Source: Citrobacter portucalensis (GTDB lineage: Bacteria; Pseudomonadota; Gammaproteobacteria; Enterobacterales; Enterobacteriaceae). From it: a stretch of 64,000 bases of DNA. A model generated the notes under the pieces. The model saw only the letters and a list, made by a program, of their open reading frames with translations, searched no databases and was not told where the DNA came from. Where the stretch lies: assembly GCF_002042885.1 (NCBI RefSeq), contig NZ_MVFY01000003.1:363306-427305 (forward strand), written 5' to 3'. The first letter of the stretch is position 1. Each line of letters opens with the position of its first letter. A program made the position numbers and the translations under genes. Positions 49,083 through 59,370 of the stretch are shown in pieces.

Positions 49083-50075
49083 ATGAAAACCGCTTACATT
49101 GCCAAACAACGTCAAATTAGCTTCGTAAAATCTCATTTTTCTCGCCAGCTGGAAGAGCGTTTAGGCCTGATCGAAGTTCAGGCGCCGATCCTCAGCCGCG
49201 TTGGAGATGGCACGCAGGATAATTTGTCGGGCTGTGAGAAAGCGGTGCAGGTGAAGGTTAAAGCATTGCCAGACGCTCAATTCGAAGTGGTTCATTCACT
49301 GGCGAAGTGGAAGCGTCAAACGTTAGGACAACACGACTTTAGCGCAGGCGAGGGGCTGTACACGCACATGAAAGCCCTGCGTCCCGATGAAGATCGCCTC
49401 TCCCCACTGCACTCAGTGTATGTTGATCAGTGGGACTGGGAGCGCGTGATGGGCGACGGTGAGCGTCAATTCTCCACTCTGAAAAGCACGGTAGAGGCTA
49501 TCTGGGCGGGAATTAAGGCCACCGAAGCTGCGGTTAGCAAAGAGTTTGGTCTGGCACCGTTCCTGCCGGAGCAGATCCACTTTGTTCATAGCCAGGAGCT
49601 GTTATCTCGTTATCCGGATCTTGATGCAAAAGGTCGTGAACGTGCGATCGCTAAAGAGCTGGGTGCGGTATTCCTGGTGGGGATCGGCGGTAAGCTCAGT
49701 GACGGTCACCGTCATGACGTACGTGCGCCCGATTATGATGACTGGAGTTCAGCGTCCGAGCTGGGTCATGCCGGTCTGAACGGTGATATTCTGGTCTGGA
49801 ACCCGGTTCTGGAAGATGCGTTTGAGCTGTCTTCTATGGGGATCCGTGTGGATGCTGACGCCCTGAAACACCAGCTGTCTCTGACCGGTGATGAAGATCG
49901 CCTGAGTCTGGAGTGGCACCAGGCGCTGCTGCGCGGTGAAATGCCGCAGACAATTGGTGGCGGCATTGGGCAGTCGCGTCTGACCATGCTGTTGCTGCAA
50001 TTACCGCACATTGGTCAGGTTCAGTGTGGCGTATGGCCGGCCCAGGTACGTGAAAGCGTCGCTTCTCTGCTGTAA
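49083..50075 (+). CDS. asnA: Aspartate-ammonia ligase (asparagine synthetase A)
   Basis: A 330-residue class II aminoacyl-tRNA-synthetase-like enzyme that makes asparagine from aspartate, ammonia and ATP. The N terminus is [29 protein letters not shown]. Motif-2-like residues lie around [35 protein letters not shown], and the C-terminal motif 3 is [28 protein letters not shown] chose ATG 49083 with its strong Shine-Dalgarno; an in-frame codon at 49023 lies in the promoter. It converges on viaA with only 3 bp between the stops. Confidence 0.98.
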   Translation: MKTAYIAKQRQISFVKSHFSRQLEERLGLIEVQAPILSRVGDGTQDNLSGCEKAVQVKVKALPDAQFEVVHSLAKWKRQTLGQHDFSAGEGLYTHMKALRPDEDRLSPLHSVYVDQWDWERVMGDGERQFSTLKSTVEAIWAGIKATEAAVSKEFGLAPFLPEQIHFVHSQELLSRYPDLDAKGRERAIAKELGAVFLVGIGGKLSDGHRHDVRAPDYDDWSSASELGHAGLNGDILVWNPVLEDAFELSSMGIRVDADALKHQLSLTGDEDRLSLEWHQALLRGEMPQTIGGGIGQSRLTMLLLQLPHIGQVQCGVWPAQVRESVASLL

Positions 50076-50078
50076 CAA

Positions 50079-51530
50079 TTAACGCCGCCAGCGTCTGAGC
50101 AGGCGGCTTCGCATCCCGGTATCAAAGCGCCAGATATGATCGAAAATGCGCATGATGCCGGGTTTGCCATGTGCTGACATCGCCACCGCGTGAAAACGGT
50201 GCTGGTGCACCCGCTGTAATTCACCCACTTTATTGACGACCTCATCGGGCAATCGCTGAGCGATAAAATCTGAGATCACCACCGCATCGGCATCAAACCA
50301 TTCCCGACCCTGCATGCGCTCAATTATGGCGCGAAAACAGCTGGCAATATCAGTGCCACCACGAAAGCGCTGACTTAAAAAGCGGATCGCCTGTTCGATG
50401 CCCTCCGGACCGGAAAGCTCATAGCGCACCACTTCTGTTGAAAACAGCATAATGAAACAGCGCCGGTTATCGGCAAGGGCGACGCGCATTAGCGCCAGGC
50501 AAAAGGCTTTCGCACACTGCTCATTAAACCCGCCCATCGATCCCGAGGTATCAACGCAGACGATAAAAGGCCCGCGCGGCTGCTCGTCAAAATCCTGATG
50601 CACCACCGGACGTTCCGTTACTTTCTCACGCCATGCTTCGCCGTGCAGGCGGTAGGTGAGCAGTTGCTTTTCCACCAGCCGTCGGTAGAACTCGTATTCC
50701 AGTTCGGTAATGCCCAGCGTGGCCAGCTCTGGCGGTAGCAGGCGCAGGATATCGTCACTTTGCTGGATGCCATCCACCTGCTCCGGGACGGTTGCAGGTT
50801 CGCGCACCAGGGTACGGAAGGTTTCCATTGGCGCATCTTTACGCGGCACGGATTTCGCCTCTCTGGAACGACCTAACTGCTCGGCCAGGCGCTGGAGTTC
50901 GGGTTGTTGCGTCAGAAATTCGCCGTATTTCACCATCAACTGATAATCACCGCGCTTGATTTGGCCCGCGCTCATATCCCACAACCGGCCTGCTGCGTTG
51001 TCATTTTCTGCCAGTACAGGTTCCAGTTGCCCGCTGAGGGTCATCCGTTCTTGTACTTCACTGAGCAAATGCTCGCGCTCTTCTTCCAGCAGTTGCTGAT
51101 TCAGCGTTGTGGTTTGCACTACCAGGCTCAGGCGCCAGCGCTGGAGAAAAAGCGTATGTAGGGCGGGCGTAAAGGTGCTGTTGTCATTGACCAGTTGCTG
51201 CGCTTGCCCGGCCCAAGGCGAATGGAGGCGGTGCAATAGGGATAATATTTGCGGTAGCTGAACGATAAACTGCGCATGAGAGAGGAGCTGGCTTTGTTGA
51301 TAGCACATAACCTCCTCCATCAGCTCCGGCGGTACATGGGTATCTTTGAGGCGGCTACGCAATGATTCACGCCAGCGGGGAATGTCGTCAGTGATCGCTT
51401 TTTTAAGGCGAGGAAATTTTTTAAAAAATACCACCATCTTTGGGGAAGCCAGCAGGGCGACGATCATCTCTTCGATCATCGCCTCTTCGCTGACTGCCAG
51501 CATGATGTTGAGCGTATCAAGGGTCAGCAT
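50079..51530 (-). CDS. viaA: ViaA, VWA-domain protein partner of RavA
   Basis: A 483-residue protein with a mostly helical N-terminal part (about 1-310) and a C-terminal von Willebrand A domain. The MIDAS metal site reads [22 protein letters not shown] near residue 324, with later parts [11 protein letters not shown] and [10 protein letters not shown]. It stimulates the RavA ATPase; in K-12 the pair is linked to respiratory complexes and sensitises cells to aminoglycosides under anaerobiosis. Its start overlaps the end of ravA by 7 bp, so the two are translationally coupled. Confidence 0.96.
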   Translation of the reverse strand: MLTLDTLNIMLAVSEEAMIEEMIVALLASPKMVVFFKKFPRLKKAITDDIPRWRESLRSRLKDTHVPPELMEEVMCYQQSQLLSHAQFIVQLPQILSLLHRLHSPWAGQAQQLVNDNSTFTPALHTLFLQRWRLSLVVQTTTLNQQLLEEEREHLLSEVQERMTLSGQLEPVLAENDNAAGRLWDMSAGQIKRGDYQLMVKYGEFLTQQPELQRLAEQLGRSREAKSVPRKDAPMETFRTLVREPATVPEQVDGIQQSDDILRLLPPELATLGITELEYEFYRRLVEKQLLTYRLHGEAWREKVTERPVVHQDFDEQPRGPFIVCVDTSGSMGGFNEQCAKAFCLALMRVALADNRRCFIMLFSTEVVRYELSGPEGIEQAIRFLSQRFRGGTDIASCFRAIIERMQGREWFDADAVVISDFIAQRLPDEVVNKVGELQRVHQHRFHAVAMSAHGKPGIMRIFDHIWRFDTGMRSRLLRRWRR

Positions 51531-53020
51531 TGTTGCGCCTGGCGGATTTGCGCCCCGACATCCTGCAGGCTGGCCTCAATGCGGCCTAACCAGTCGCTAT
51601 GAATAAACAGGCATTTTTGCTGTTCGCTGAATGCGCTGTGCTGCTGATGCCACTCATTATCGAGCGCTTCAAGCTCCTGTTTTATCTCTGCGGGCATACT
51701 CTCTTGCGAAGCACCCGGCAGCGCCAGGCGAGAACCTTGTAAACTGACATCGCGTACAACCAGATGCTGTGCGCTATCGACTTCCATATTCAGCGTTTGG
51801 GCAAAGCCGATCCCGTTTAGTTTTCCGCGGATCTCCCCGCCTTTTGTTAGCCACAGTTCCAGCGCGCCACGTTCGAAAGCTATATGGATAACCTCCATAT
51901 CATGCAGTTTTAAAGGCTTTTGCAGCAGTAATGTCACGACAGAAGACGAGGCTTCTGGCGGTAAATCATAATGAGGACGACGGCTGAACATTCCGCCCTG
52001 GCGGATCACCGTGAACGCCGTTTTGTCGCTTTGCTGCTGCTGGAGCTGAATGCGACGCTGCACAATGCTGCCCAGGCGCGTCAGCATGGCTTGCTGTTGC
52101 CAGGCGTGTCCGGTCATCAATATTTCAAGCTGTTGTTGCATCAGATTCAGGCTTTGTGCGTCGTACCACAGGCAATCTTTCAGCAGGATCAGGTCGATAG
52201 GTACTACCGCATCGCGTCCGCTAAAGAAAGCACTGGCCTGGAGTAAGCGGATCGCTTTTTTCCAGCGACGATCGGACACATAAGGAGCATTCGGTAACAC
52301 GTCCAACTGTTGGCGCAGCGTGAAAATGAGCTCAAACACGCGATCGGGAAGCTTGATCGCACCAATGTCTTTTTGCCACTGGTGATACTCTTCATCCGTC
52401 ACCTGCAATGATGCCGGGACCGGATTGTCGCTTTCATCCTGCTGACTTAACAGCATGGAGCGGAAATTGGCCTTGTCCTGAACTTTATCCAGCCACAGAC
52501 GAATCAGCATACGGTCGTACAGCGCTTCCAGGCTGCTGTCGGCTTCAGGCAGTTCGTTGGAAGCCGCCACCAGCAGACGCATCGGAATTTTTTCTTCATA
52601 CGCGCCGTTACGGAAGTGACGTTCGTTAATGGCGGTCAACAGGGTGTTAAGAATTGCCGGGCCTGCTTTCCAGATTTCATCGAGAAAAACGATTTCAGCT
52701 TCAGGAAGATAGCCCGCCGTTAAGCGTTCATAGCGACCTTCGTCTTTTAACGCCTGAATGGACAGCGGACCAAACACCTCTTCGGGCGTAGAGAAGCGCG
52801 TCATCAGGTATTCAAAAGCGCGTGCGTTTTGGAAGGCAAACTTCAGTCGGCGGGCAATTAAGCTTTTTGCGATCCCCGGGGGACCTAATAAGAAAACGCT
52901 CTCGCCGCTGAGTGCTGCCAGCAGACACAGACGAATGGCGTGGCTACGTTCATAAAGTCCCTTTTCCAGCGCATTGCTCAGACGGGAAATTCTTTCCGCT
53001 AATAAATGTGGGTGAGCCAT
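51524..53020 (-). CDS. ravA: RavA, MoxR-family AAA+ ATPase
   Basis: A 498-residue hexameric ATPase. Walker A is [21 protein letters not shown] near residue 45, Walker B is [26 protein letters not shown] near 105, and sensor 1 is [30 protein letters not shown] near 143. The C-terminal triple-helical and LARA domains bind the inducible lysine decarboxylase LdcI in K-12. I use ATG 53020 ([14 protein letters not shown]), the K-12 start, not the in-frame codon at 53044. With viaA it forms a sigma-S-influenced operon in K-12; the upstream palindrome at 53124 is a possible control site. Confidence 0.96.
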   Translation of the reverse strand: MAHPHLLAERISRLSNALEKGLYERSHAIRLCLLAALSGESVFLLGPPGIAKSLIARRLKFAFQNARAFEYLMTRFSTPEEVFGPLSIQALKDEGRYERLTAGYLPEAEIVFLDEIWKAGPAILNTLLTAINERHFRNGAYEEKIPMRLLVAASNELPEADSSLEALYDRMLIRLWLDKVQDKANFRSMLLSQQDESDNPVPASLQVTDEEYHQWQKDIGAIKLPDRVFELIFTLRQQLDVLPNAPYVSDRRWKKAIRLLQASAFFSGRDAVVPIDLILLKDCLWYDAQSLNLMQQQLEILMTGHAWQQQAMLTRLGSIVQRRIQLQQQQSDKTAFTVIRQGGMFSRRPHYDLPPEASSSVVTLLLQKPLKLHDMEVIHIAFERGALELWLTKGGEIRGKLNGIGFAQTLNMEVDSAQHLVVRDVSLQGSRLALPGASQESMPAEIKQELEALDNEWHQQHSAFSEQQKCLFIHSDWLGRIEASLQDVGAQIRQAQQC

Positions 53021-53123
53021 AATGAAGTGGCGTCCTTTCGCCAAATGTACTGCATAAACTGCGAGTATAGATGCTTCACACCATTGCAGTAATAGACTGA
53101 AGGTGCGCTTATTTTTCTTTGAG

Positions 53124-53137
53124 CCAGATTAATCTGG
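53124..53137. promoter_or_regulatory. 14-bp perfect palindrome in the ravA-kup gap
   Basis: CCAGATTAATCTGG is a perfect palindrome and can be extended with TGAG / CTCA flanks if one base is bulged. It lies about 100 bp before ravA on one side and 213 bp before kup on the other. It resembles a dimeric regulator site, but I cannot name the protein. Confidence 0.45.
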
Positions 53138-53215
53138 TCTCATTTAGGGGTACGATTTTGTGATTAATCGTGCATACTGTGCGCCTTTTTGTGGGCCAAG
53201 GGACGACGCACACAT

Positions 53216-53345
53216 TTCTTATATATACACCAAATCAATCAAGCTGCACCAAGGCGGCAATGGAGTTTTCTTCTGGGATGGGGGGAATAACGAATGCAGC
53301 CCACACGGAGTGACTTGAAAGATGATGTGTATAAACGAAAGACGA
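53216..53345. repeat. Long palindromic repeat (RSA-like) upstream of kup
   Basis: The outer arms TATACACCAAATCAATCAAG and CTTGAAAGATGATGTGTATA are inverted imperfect copies. Read on the minus strand, the words CATCTTTCAAG, GGGCTGCATTCG and TTGCCGCCTTG line up with the element in the glmU-glmS gap, so this looks like a diverged second copy. Its right end reaches almost to the kup start (53350). Confidence 0.62.
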
Positions 53346-53349
53346 GTCT

Positions 53350-55218
53350 ATGAGCACTGATAATAAACAATCATTGTCTGCGATTACCCTTGCGGCCATT
53401 GGGGTTGTCTACGGTGATATTGGTACCAGCCCACTTTATACGCTTCGTGAATGTTTGTCCGGCCAGTTTGGTTTTGGCGTTGAACGTGATGCCGTATTTG
53501 GTTTTCTCTCGCTGATTTTCTGGCTGCTGATCTTTGTTGTCTCCATTAAATACCTGACGTTTGTCATGCGCGCAGATAACGCCGGAGAAGGCGGGATCCT
53601 GACGCTGATGTCATTGGCCGGGCGTAATACCTCGGCGCGAACAACCTCCATGCTGGTCATTATGGGATTGATAGGCGGCAGCTTCTTCTATGGTGAAGTG
53701 GTGATTACGCCAGCCATTTCGGTGATGTCTGCAATTGAAGGTCTGGAGATAGTTGCCCCGCAACTGGATACCTGGATTGTTCCGCTCTCAATAATTGTGC
53801 TGACCCTGCTGTTTTTGATTCAAAAACACGGTACCGGCATGGTCGGTAAGCTGTTTGCGCCGATTATGCTGCTATGGTTCCTGACGCTCGCGGTATTAGG
53901 CGTGCGCAGTATTATTGGCAATCCGGAAGTGCTGCAGGCGCTCAATCCGTATTGGGCGGTGCATTTCTTCCTCGAATTCAAAACGCTGTCCTTTATCGCG
54001 CTGGGTGCGGTGGTGCTGTCGATTACCGGTGTTGAAGCGCTGTATGCGGATATGGGCCACTTCGGTAAATTGCCGATTCGTCTGGCATGGTTCTCAGTTG
54101 TATTGCCTTCACTGGTGCTGAACTATTTTGGGCAGGGCGCGTTGCTGTTAAAGCATCCTGAAGCGATCAAAAACCCGTTTTTCCTGCTGGCGCCGGACTG
54201 GGCATTAATTCCATTGTTGATCCTCGCCGCGCTGGCAACGGTCATCGCCTCTCAGGCGGTTATCTCCGGTGTCTTCTCGCTGACGCGTCAGGCCGTACGT
54301 CTGGGGTATTTATCGCCGATGCGTATCATCCATACCTCGGAAATGGAATCGGGCCAGATTTACATTCCTTTCGTTAACTGGATGCTCTATTTTGCGGTAG
54401 TTATCGTGATAGTGAGCTTTGAACACTCCAGTAACCTTGCCGCAGCGTATGGGATTGCGGTAACGGGGACGATGGTACTGACTTCAATTCTGTCGACCAC
54501 CGTGGCGCGCAAAAACTGGCACTGGAATAAATACTTCGTCTTCCTGATCCTGGTGGCGTTCTTGTGCGTCGATGTTCCGCTGTTCTCCGCGAACCTCGAT
54601 AAGCTTATTTCCGGCGGTTGGCTGCCTCTGACGCTGGGTCTGGTGATGTTCACCATCATGACCACCTGGAAAAGCGAACGCTTCCGTCTGCTGCGTCGCA
54701 TGCATGAGCACGGTAACTCTCTGGAGGCGATGATTGCTTCTCTGGAGAAATCGCCACCGGTACGCGTGCCGGGAACGGCGGTGTATATGTCCCGCGCACT
54801 GAACGTCATCCCGTTTGCGCTTCTGCATAACCTCAAGCATAACAAGGTGCTGCATGAGCGCGTTATTCTGCTGACGCTGCGCACGGAAGATGCGCCCTAT
54901 GTTCACAACGTGCGTAGGGTGCAGATTGAGCAGTTATCGCCCACCTTCTGGCGCGTGGTGGCTAGCTACGGTTGGCGTGAAACGCCGAACGTTGAGGAAG
55001 TGTTCCATCGCTGCGGTCTGGAAGGTTTAAGCTGTCGAATGATGGAAACCTCTTTCTTTATGTCGCATGAGTCGTTGATTGTTGGCAAGCGGCCATGGTA
55101 CCTGCGTCTGCGCGGCAAGCTGTATCTGCTGCTACAGCGCAACGCGCTGCGCGCGCCGGACCAGTTTGAAATCCCACCGAACCGGGTTATTGAGCTTGGT
55201 ACTCAGGTAGAGATTTAA
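53350..55218 (+). CDS. kup: Low-affinity potassium transporter Kup
   Basis: A 622-residue K+/H+ symporter. About 12 membrane segments occupy residues 10-450, beginning with [24 protein letters not shown], the family signature, and including GGILTLMSL and [16 protein letters not shown]. The C-terminal domain of about 170 residues is cytoplasmic (ends [12 protein letters not shown]). It is the main K+ uptake route at low pH in K-12, where Trk works poorly. The start ([16 protein letters not shown]) follows a palindromic repeat that reaches its ribosome-binding region; the terminator is at 55227-55263. Confidence 0.98.
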   Translation: MSTDNKQSLSAITLAAIGVVYGDIGTSPLYTLRECLSGQFGFGVERDAVFGFLSLIFWLLIFVVSIKYLTFVMRADNAGEGGILTLMSLAGRNTSARTTSMLVIMGLIGGSFFYGEVVITPAISVMSAIEGLEIVAPQLDTWIVPLSIIVLTLLFLIQKHGTGMVGKLFAPIMLLWFLTLAVLGVRSIIGNPEVLQALNPYWAVHFFLEFKTLSFIALGAVVLSITGVEALYADMGHFGKLPIRLAWFSVVLPSLVLNYFGQGALLLKHPEAIKNPFFLLAPDWALIPLLILAALATVIASQAVISGVFSLTRQAVRLGYLSPMRIIHTSEMESGQIYIPFVNWMLYFAVVIVIVSFEHSSNLAAAYGIAVTGTMVLTSILSTTVARKNWHWNKYFVFLILVAFLCVDVPLFSANLDKLISGGWLPLTLGLVMFTIMTTWKSERFRLLRRMHEHGNSLEAMIASLEKSPPVRVPGTAVYMSRALNVIPFALLHNLKHNKVLHERVILLTLRTEDAPYVHNVRRVQIEQLSPTFWRVVASYGWRETPNVEEVFHRCGLEGLSCRMMETSFFMSHESLIVGKRPWYLRLRGKLYLLLQRNALRAPDQFEIPPNRVIELGTQVEI

Positions 55219-55226
55219 TCTCATCG

Positions 55227-55263
55227 ACGCCCTCTTTCATCGCGAAAGGGGGCGTTTTGTTTT
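55227..55263 (+). terminator. Rho-independent terminator after kup
   Basis: ACGCCCTCTTTC-ATC-GCGAAAGGGGGCGT forms a long stem with one or two mismatches and is followed by TTTTGTTTTG, 8 bp past the kup stop. Confidence 0.85.
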
Positions 55264-55302
55264 GCCCCTCTCAGTTTTCATTTCATCGAATGATAATCCT
55301 TG

Positions 55303-55314
55303 CGAAACGTTTCG
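55303..55314. promoter_or_regulatory. Upstream RbsR-type operator
   Basis: CGAAACGTTTCG is a perfect palindrome of the LacI/PurR-family kind, identical to the core of the operator at 55383. It lies 80 bp upstream of that site, centre to centre. A possible CRP half-site (TCACA) follows at 55321. Confidence 0.7.
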
Positions 55315-55380
55315 ATGGCGATCACATTTTCGTAACGTCGCGGTGGTTTTCTGTCCACTCTTCGCACTACACTTATCTTC

Positions 55381-55396
55381 AGCGAAACGTTTCGCT
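55381..55396. promoter_or_regulatory. rbs operon operator (RbsR site)
   Basis: AGCGAAACGTTTCGCT is a perfect 16-bp palindrome 15 bp before the rbsD ATG. It corresponds to the known RbsR operator of K-12, where the repressor blocks the promoter until ribose binds. Confidence 0.9.
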
Positions 55397-55410
55397 AGTG
55401 GGGAAAGAAA

Positions 55411-55830
55411 ATGAAGAAAGGCACGGTACTCAACTCTGAAATTTCAACGGTGATCTCCCGTCTGGGGCATACCGATACGCTGGTGGTGTGTGATGCAGGT
55501 TTACCCATCCCGAACAGCACAACGCGTATTGATATGGCATTAACCCAGGGCGTACCTTCTTTTATGCAGGTGCTGGATGTGGTCACACGTGAAATGCAGG
55601 TCGAGGCAGCCATTCTCGCGTCGGAAATTAAACAACATAATCCGCAACTCCACGAAACGTTGCTCAGCCACATTGAGCAACTGCAACAACACCAGGGAAA
55701 CACCATAGAAATTCGTTACACCACGCATGAACAATTCAAAAAACAAACCGCAGACAGTCAGGCGGTAATTCGCAGCGGAGAATGTTCTCCGTATGCGAAT
55801 ATCATTCTCTGTGCTGGCGTCACGTTCTGA
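55411..55830 (+). CDS. rbsD: D-ribose pyranase RbsD
   Basis: A 139-residue mutarotase that converts beta-pyranose to beta-furanose ribose so that RbsK can use it. The start is [34 protein letters not shown], with the family's conserved histidine in GHTD and aspartate in CDAGLP. The end is [19 protein letters not shown]. The protein forms a decameric ring in K-12. It is the first gene of the rbsDACBKR operon; rbsA starts 7 bp after its stop. Confidence 0.98.
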   Translation: MKKGTVLNSEISTVISRLGHTDTLVVCDAGLPIPNSTTRIDMALTQGVPSFMQVLDVVTREMQVEAAILASEIKQHNPQLHETLLSHIEQLQQHQGNTIEIRYTTHEQFKKQTADSQAVIRSGECSPYANIILCAGVTF

Positions 55831-55837
55831 GGCCATC

Positions 55838-57343
55838 ATGAACGCATTACTGCAACTCAAAGGGATCGATAAAGCGTTCCCGGGCGTAAAAGCGCTATCC
55901 GGCGCCGCGCTGAATGTCTACCCTGGCCGCGTAATGGCGCTGGTGGGCGAAAACGGCGCGGGCAAATCCACCATGATGAAAGTGCTGACCGGGATCTATA
56001 CCCGTGATGCCGGTTCTTTATTGTGGCTGGGGAAAGAGACCATCTTTAACGGCCCGAAATCCTCCCAGGAAGCCGGAATCGGTATCATCCACCAGGAGCT
56101 GAACCTGATCCCGCAACTCACTATCGCCGAGAACATTTTTCTTGGCCGTGAGTTTGTGAATCGCTTTGGCAAAATTGACTGGAAGAAGATGTACGCCGAA
56201 GCCGATCTGCTGCTCGCCAAACTGAATCTGCGCTTTAAAAGCGACAGACTGGTTGGTGAGCTGTCGATTGGCGATCAACAGATGGTCGAAATTGCCAAAG
56301 TGCTGAGCTTTGAATCGAAGGTCATCATTATGGATGAACCGACGGATGCCCTCACCGATACCGAAACCGAATCCCTGTTCCGCGTCATCCGCGAACTGAA
56401 ATCCCAGGGACGCGGCATTGTCTATATTTCTCACCGTATGAAAGAGATCTTCGAGATTTGCGATGACGTAACCGTCTTCCGCGACGGGCAGTTTATTGCC
56501 GAACGTGAAGTTGCCTCGCTGACTGAAGACTCGCTGATTGAAATGATGGTGGGACGTAAGCTGGAAGATCAGTACCCGCGCCTGGAAAAAGCGCCGGGTG
56601 ATCTTCGCCTGAAGGTCGATAACCTGTGCGGTCCTGGCGTAAACGATGTTTCGTTCACGCTGCGTAAAGGCGAGATCCTTGGCGTATCCGGGCTGATGGG
56701 GGCCGGACGTACCGAACTGATGAAAGTGTTGTACGGCGCATTGCCGCGCACCAGCGGTTACGTCACGCTTGATGGCCATGAAGTGGTTACCCGTTCGCCG
56801 CAGGATGGGTTGGCTAACGGCATCGTCTATATTTCTGAAGACCGTAAACGCGATGGCTTAGTGCTGGGCATGTCGGTGAAAGAGAACATGTCACTGACCG
56901 CGCTGCGTTATTTCAGCCGCACCGGTGGAAGCCTGAAACATAAAGATGAGCAGCAGGCGGTGGGGGATTTTATTCGTCTGTTCAATGTTAAAACACCATC
57001 AATGGAACAGGCTATCGGCCTGCTTTCCGGTGGTAACCAGCAGAAAGTGGCGATTGCGCGCGGTCTGATGACCCGGCCAAAAGTGCTGATCCTTGATGAA
57101 CCAACGCGCGGCGTTGACGTTGGAGCCAAGAAAGAAATCTATCAGCTTATCAACCAGTTTAAGGCTGACGGGCTGAGTATCATTCTGGTCTCCTCTGAGA
57201 TGCCAGAAGTATTGGGCATGAGCGATCGAATTATCGTTATGCATGAAGGGCATCTCGGCGGTGAGTTCACTCGCGAGCAGGCCACTCAGGAAGTATTAAT
57301 GGCTGCCGCTGTGGGCAAGCTTAATCGCGTGAATCAGGAGTAA
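55838..57343 (+). CDS. rbsA: Ribose ABC transporter ATPase RbsA
   Basis: A 501-residue protein with two fused ABC cassettes. Cassette 1 has Walker [18 protein letters not shown] near residue 36, signature [15 protein letters not shown] and Walker [11 protein letters not shown]. Cassette 2 has a degenerate Walker [18 protein letters not shown], but a good signature [15 protein letters not shown] and Walker [13 protein letters not shown] chose ATG 55838 ([22 protein letters not shown]), matching K-12 MEALLQL; the in-frame codon at 55793 would overlap rbsD. It powers import through RbsC. Confidence 0.98.
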   Translation: MNALLQLKGIDKAFPGVKALSGAALNVYPGRVMALVGENGAGKSTMMKVLTGIYTRDAGSLLWLGKETIFNGPKSSQEAGIGIIHQELNLIPQLTIAENIFLGREFVNRFGKIDWKKMYAEADLLLAKLNLRFKSDRLVGELSIGDQQMVEIAKVLSFESKVIIMDEPTDALTDTETESLFRVIRELKSQGRGIVYISHRMKEIFEICDDVTVFRDGQFIAEREVASLTEDSLIEMMVGRKLEDQYPRLEKAPGDLRLKVDNLCGPGVNDVSFTLRKGEILGVSGLMGAGRTELMKVLYGALPRTSGYVTLDGHEVVTRSPQDGLANGIVYISEDRKRDGLVLGMSVKENMSLTALRYFSRTGGSLKHKDEQQAVGDFIRLFNVKTPSMEQAIGLLSGGNQQKVAIARGLMTRPKVLILDEPTRGVDVGAKKEIYQLINQFKADGLSIILVSSEMPEVLGMSDRIIVMHEGHLGGEFTREQATQEVLMAAAVGKLNRVNQE

Positions 57344-57348
57344 AAAAG

Positions 57349-58314
57349 ATGACTACCCAGGCTGTTTCTGGTCGCCGTTATTTCACTAAAGCATGGCTTC
57401 TGGAGCAAAAGTCGCTCATCGCTCTGTTAGTGCTGATCGCGATTGTTTCCACCATGAGCCCTAACTTTTTTACCGTTAATAACCTGTTCAACATTCTCCA
57501 GCAAACGTCGGTGAACGCCATCATGGCCGTTGGCATGACGCTGGTTATCCTGACGTCGGGTATTGATCTGTCCGTCGGTTCCTTGCTGGCGCTTACCGGC
57601 GCGGTTGCGGCTTCAATTGTAGGGATTGAGGTCAATGCGCTGGTGGCTGTTGCTGCGGCCCTGGCGCTCGGCGCTGCCATTGGCGCAGTCACCGGGGTGA
57701 TTGTTGCGAAAGGCCGGGTGCAGGCGTTTATTGCAACGCTAGTGATGATGCTGCTGCTGCGCGGCGTGACCATGGTGTACACCAACGGCAGTCCGGTTAA
57801 TACCGGGTTTACTGACAATGCCGATGTGTTTGGCTGGTTTGGTATTGGTCGTCCGTTAGGCATCCCTACGCCAGTGTGGATCATGGGGATTGTCTTCCTC
57901 GCGGCGTGGTACATGCTGCACCACACTCGTCTGGGCCGTTATATCTACGCGCTGGGCGGTAACGAAGCGGCAACGCGTTTGTCTGGTATCAGCGTCAGTA
58001 AAATCAAAATTATCGTTTACTCACTGTGCGGTCTGCTGGCATCGCTGGCGGGCATCATTGAAGTCGCGCGACTCTCCTCCGCACAACCGACGGCAGGTAC
58101 TGGCTATGAGCTGGATGCTATCGCAGCGGTGGTGTTAGGCGGTACCAGCCTGGCGGGTGGTAAAGGACGTATTGTTGGGACGCTGATCGGCGCATTGATT
58201 CTTGGTTTCCTCAATAATGGTTTGAATTTGTTAGGTGTATCCTCCTATTACCAGATGATCGTCAAAGCGGTGGTGATTTTGCTGGCGGTACTGGTAGACA
58301 ACAAAAAGCAGTAA
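57349..58314 (+). CDS. rbsC: Ribose ABC transporter permease RbsC
   Basis: A 321-residue inner-membrane permease with about 10 segments. The N terminus is TTQAVSGRRYFTKAWLLEQKSLIALLVLIAIVS; conserved parts include GMTLVILTSGIDLSVGSLLAL and the coupling-loop region GRYIYALGGNEAATRLSGISV. It forms the channel for ribose with RbsA and receives substrate from RbsB. It begins 5 bp after rbsA. The length equals K-12 RbsC. Confidence 0.98.
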   Translation: MTTQAVSGRRYFTKAWLLEQKSLIALLVLIAIVSTMSPNFFTVNNLFNILQQTSVNAIMAVGMTLVILTSGIDLSVGSLLALTGAVAASIVGIEVNALVAVAAALALGAAIGAVTGVIVAKGRVQAFIATLVMMLLLRGVTMVYTNGSPVNTGFTDNADVFGWFGIGRPLGIPTPVWIMGIVFLAAWYMLHHTRLGRYIYALGGNEAATRLSGISVSKIKIIVYSLCGLLASLAGIIEVARLSSAQPTAGTGYELDAIAAVVLGGTSLAGGKGRIVGTLIGALILGFLNNGLNLLGVSSYYQMIVKAVVILLAVLVDNKKQ

Positions 58315-58338
58315 CAACGATTACAGGACATCTTAAAT

Positions 58339-59229
58339 ATGAACATGAAAAAACTGGCTACCCTGGTTTCTGCTGTTGCGCTGAGCGCCACCGTGAGCGC
58401 GAATGCGATGGCGAAAGATACCATTGCGCTGGTGGTCTCCACCCTCAACAACCCGTTCTTTGTTTCTCTGAAGGATGGGGCGCAAAAAGAGGCGGATAAG
58501 CTGGGTTACAACCTGGTGATTCTGGACTCGCAGAACAACCCGGCGAAAGAGCTGGCTAACGTTCAGGACTTAACGGTTCGTGGAACTAAAATTCTGCTGA
58601 TCAACCCGACTGACTCTGATGCCGTTGGTAATGCTGTGAAGATGGCTAACCAGGCAAAAATTCCGGTTATTACCCTTGACCGTGTTGCCTCCAAAGGCGA
58701 AGTGGTAAGCCACATCGCGTCTGATAACGTGTTGGGTGGCAAAATTGCGGGTGATTACATCGCGAAGAAAGCAGGTGAAGGCGCGAAAGTTATCGAACTG
58801 CAAGGGATTGCCGGAACTTCAGCGGCGCGTGAGCGTGGCGAAGGTTTCCAGCAGGCCGTTGCGGCACACAAATTTAACGTACTGGCCAGCCAGCCGGCAG
58901 ACTTCGACCGCACCAAAGGTCTGAACGTCATGCAGAACCTGCTGACCGCGCATCCTGATGTGCAGGCCGTATTTGCCCAGAACGATGAAATGGCGCTGGG
59001 TGCGCTGCGCGCACTGCAAACCGCGGGTAAATCTGATGTGATGGTGGTTGGATTTGACGGCACTCCAGATGGCGAAAAAGCAGTAAATGATGGCAAACTG
59101 GCTGCGACCATTGCTCAGTTGCCGGATCAGATCGGCGCGAAAGGCGTTGAGACTGCGGATAAAGTCCTGAAAGGCGAGAAGGTTCAGGCTAAATATCCGG
59201 TTGACCTGAAGCTGGTCATCAAGCAGTAA
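58339..59229 (+). CDS. rbsB: Periplasmic ribose-binding protein RbsB
   Basis: A 296-residue periplasmic protein with a 25-residue signal peptide ([25 protein letters not shown]). The mature protein begins [46 protein letters not shown]. It binds ribose for the RbsAC transporter and also feeds the Trg chemoreceptor in K-12. It lies 24 bp after rbsC. The 141-bp space before rbsK carries inverted-repeat sections (GGTCGCTCGCGGCC and GGTGGCGCG) that may lower expression of the distal genes. Confidence 0.98.
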   Translation: MNMKKLATLVSAVALSATVSANAMAKDTIALVVSTLNNPFFVSLKDGAQKEADKLGYNLVILDSQNNPAKELANVQDLTVRGTKILLINPTDSDAVGNAVKMANQAKIPVITLDRVASKGEVVSHIASDNVLGGKIAGDYIAKKAGEGAKVIELQGIAGTSAARERGEGFQQAVAAHKFNVLASQPADFDRTKGLNVMQNLLTAHPDVQAVFAQNDEMALGALRALQTAGKSDVMVVGFDGTPDGEKAVNDGKLAATIAQLPDQIGAKGVETADKVLKGEKVQAKYPVDLKLVIKQ

Positions 59230-59370
59230 TACCGATTCAGGTCGCTCGCGGCCTGATGGAGACATAAATACGCCATCCCCGTATCTGATTTTGGGGATGA
59301 AAGCGTAAAAAGAAAAGCAGGGCACGCGCCACCCTAACCCGGTGGCGCACTTTGACTTGGAACACCAAAT

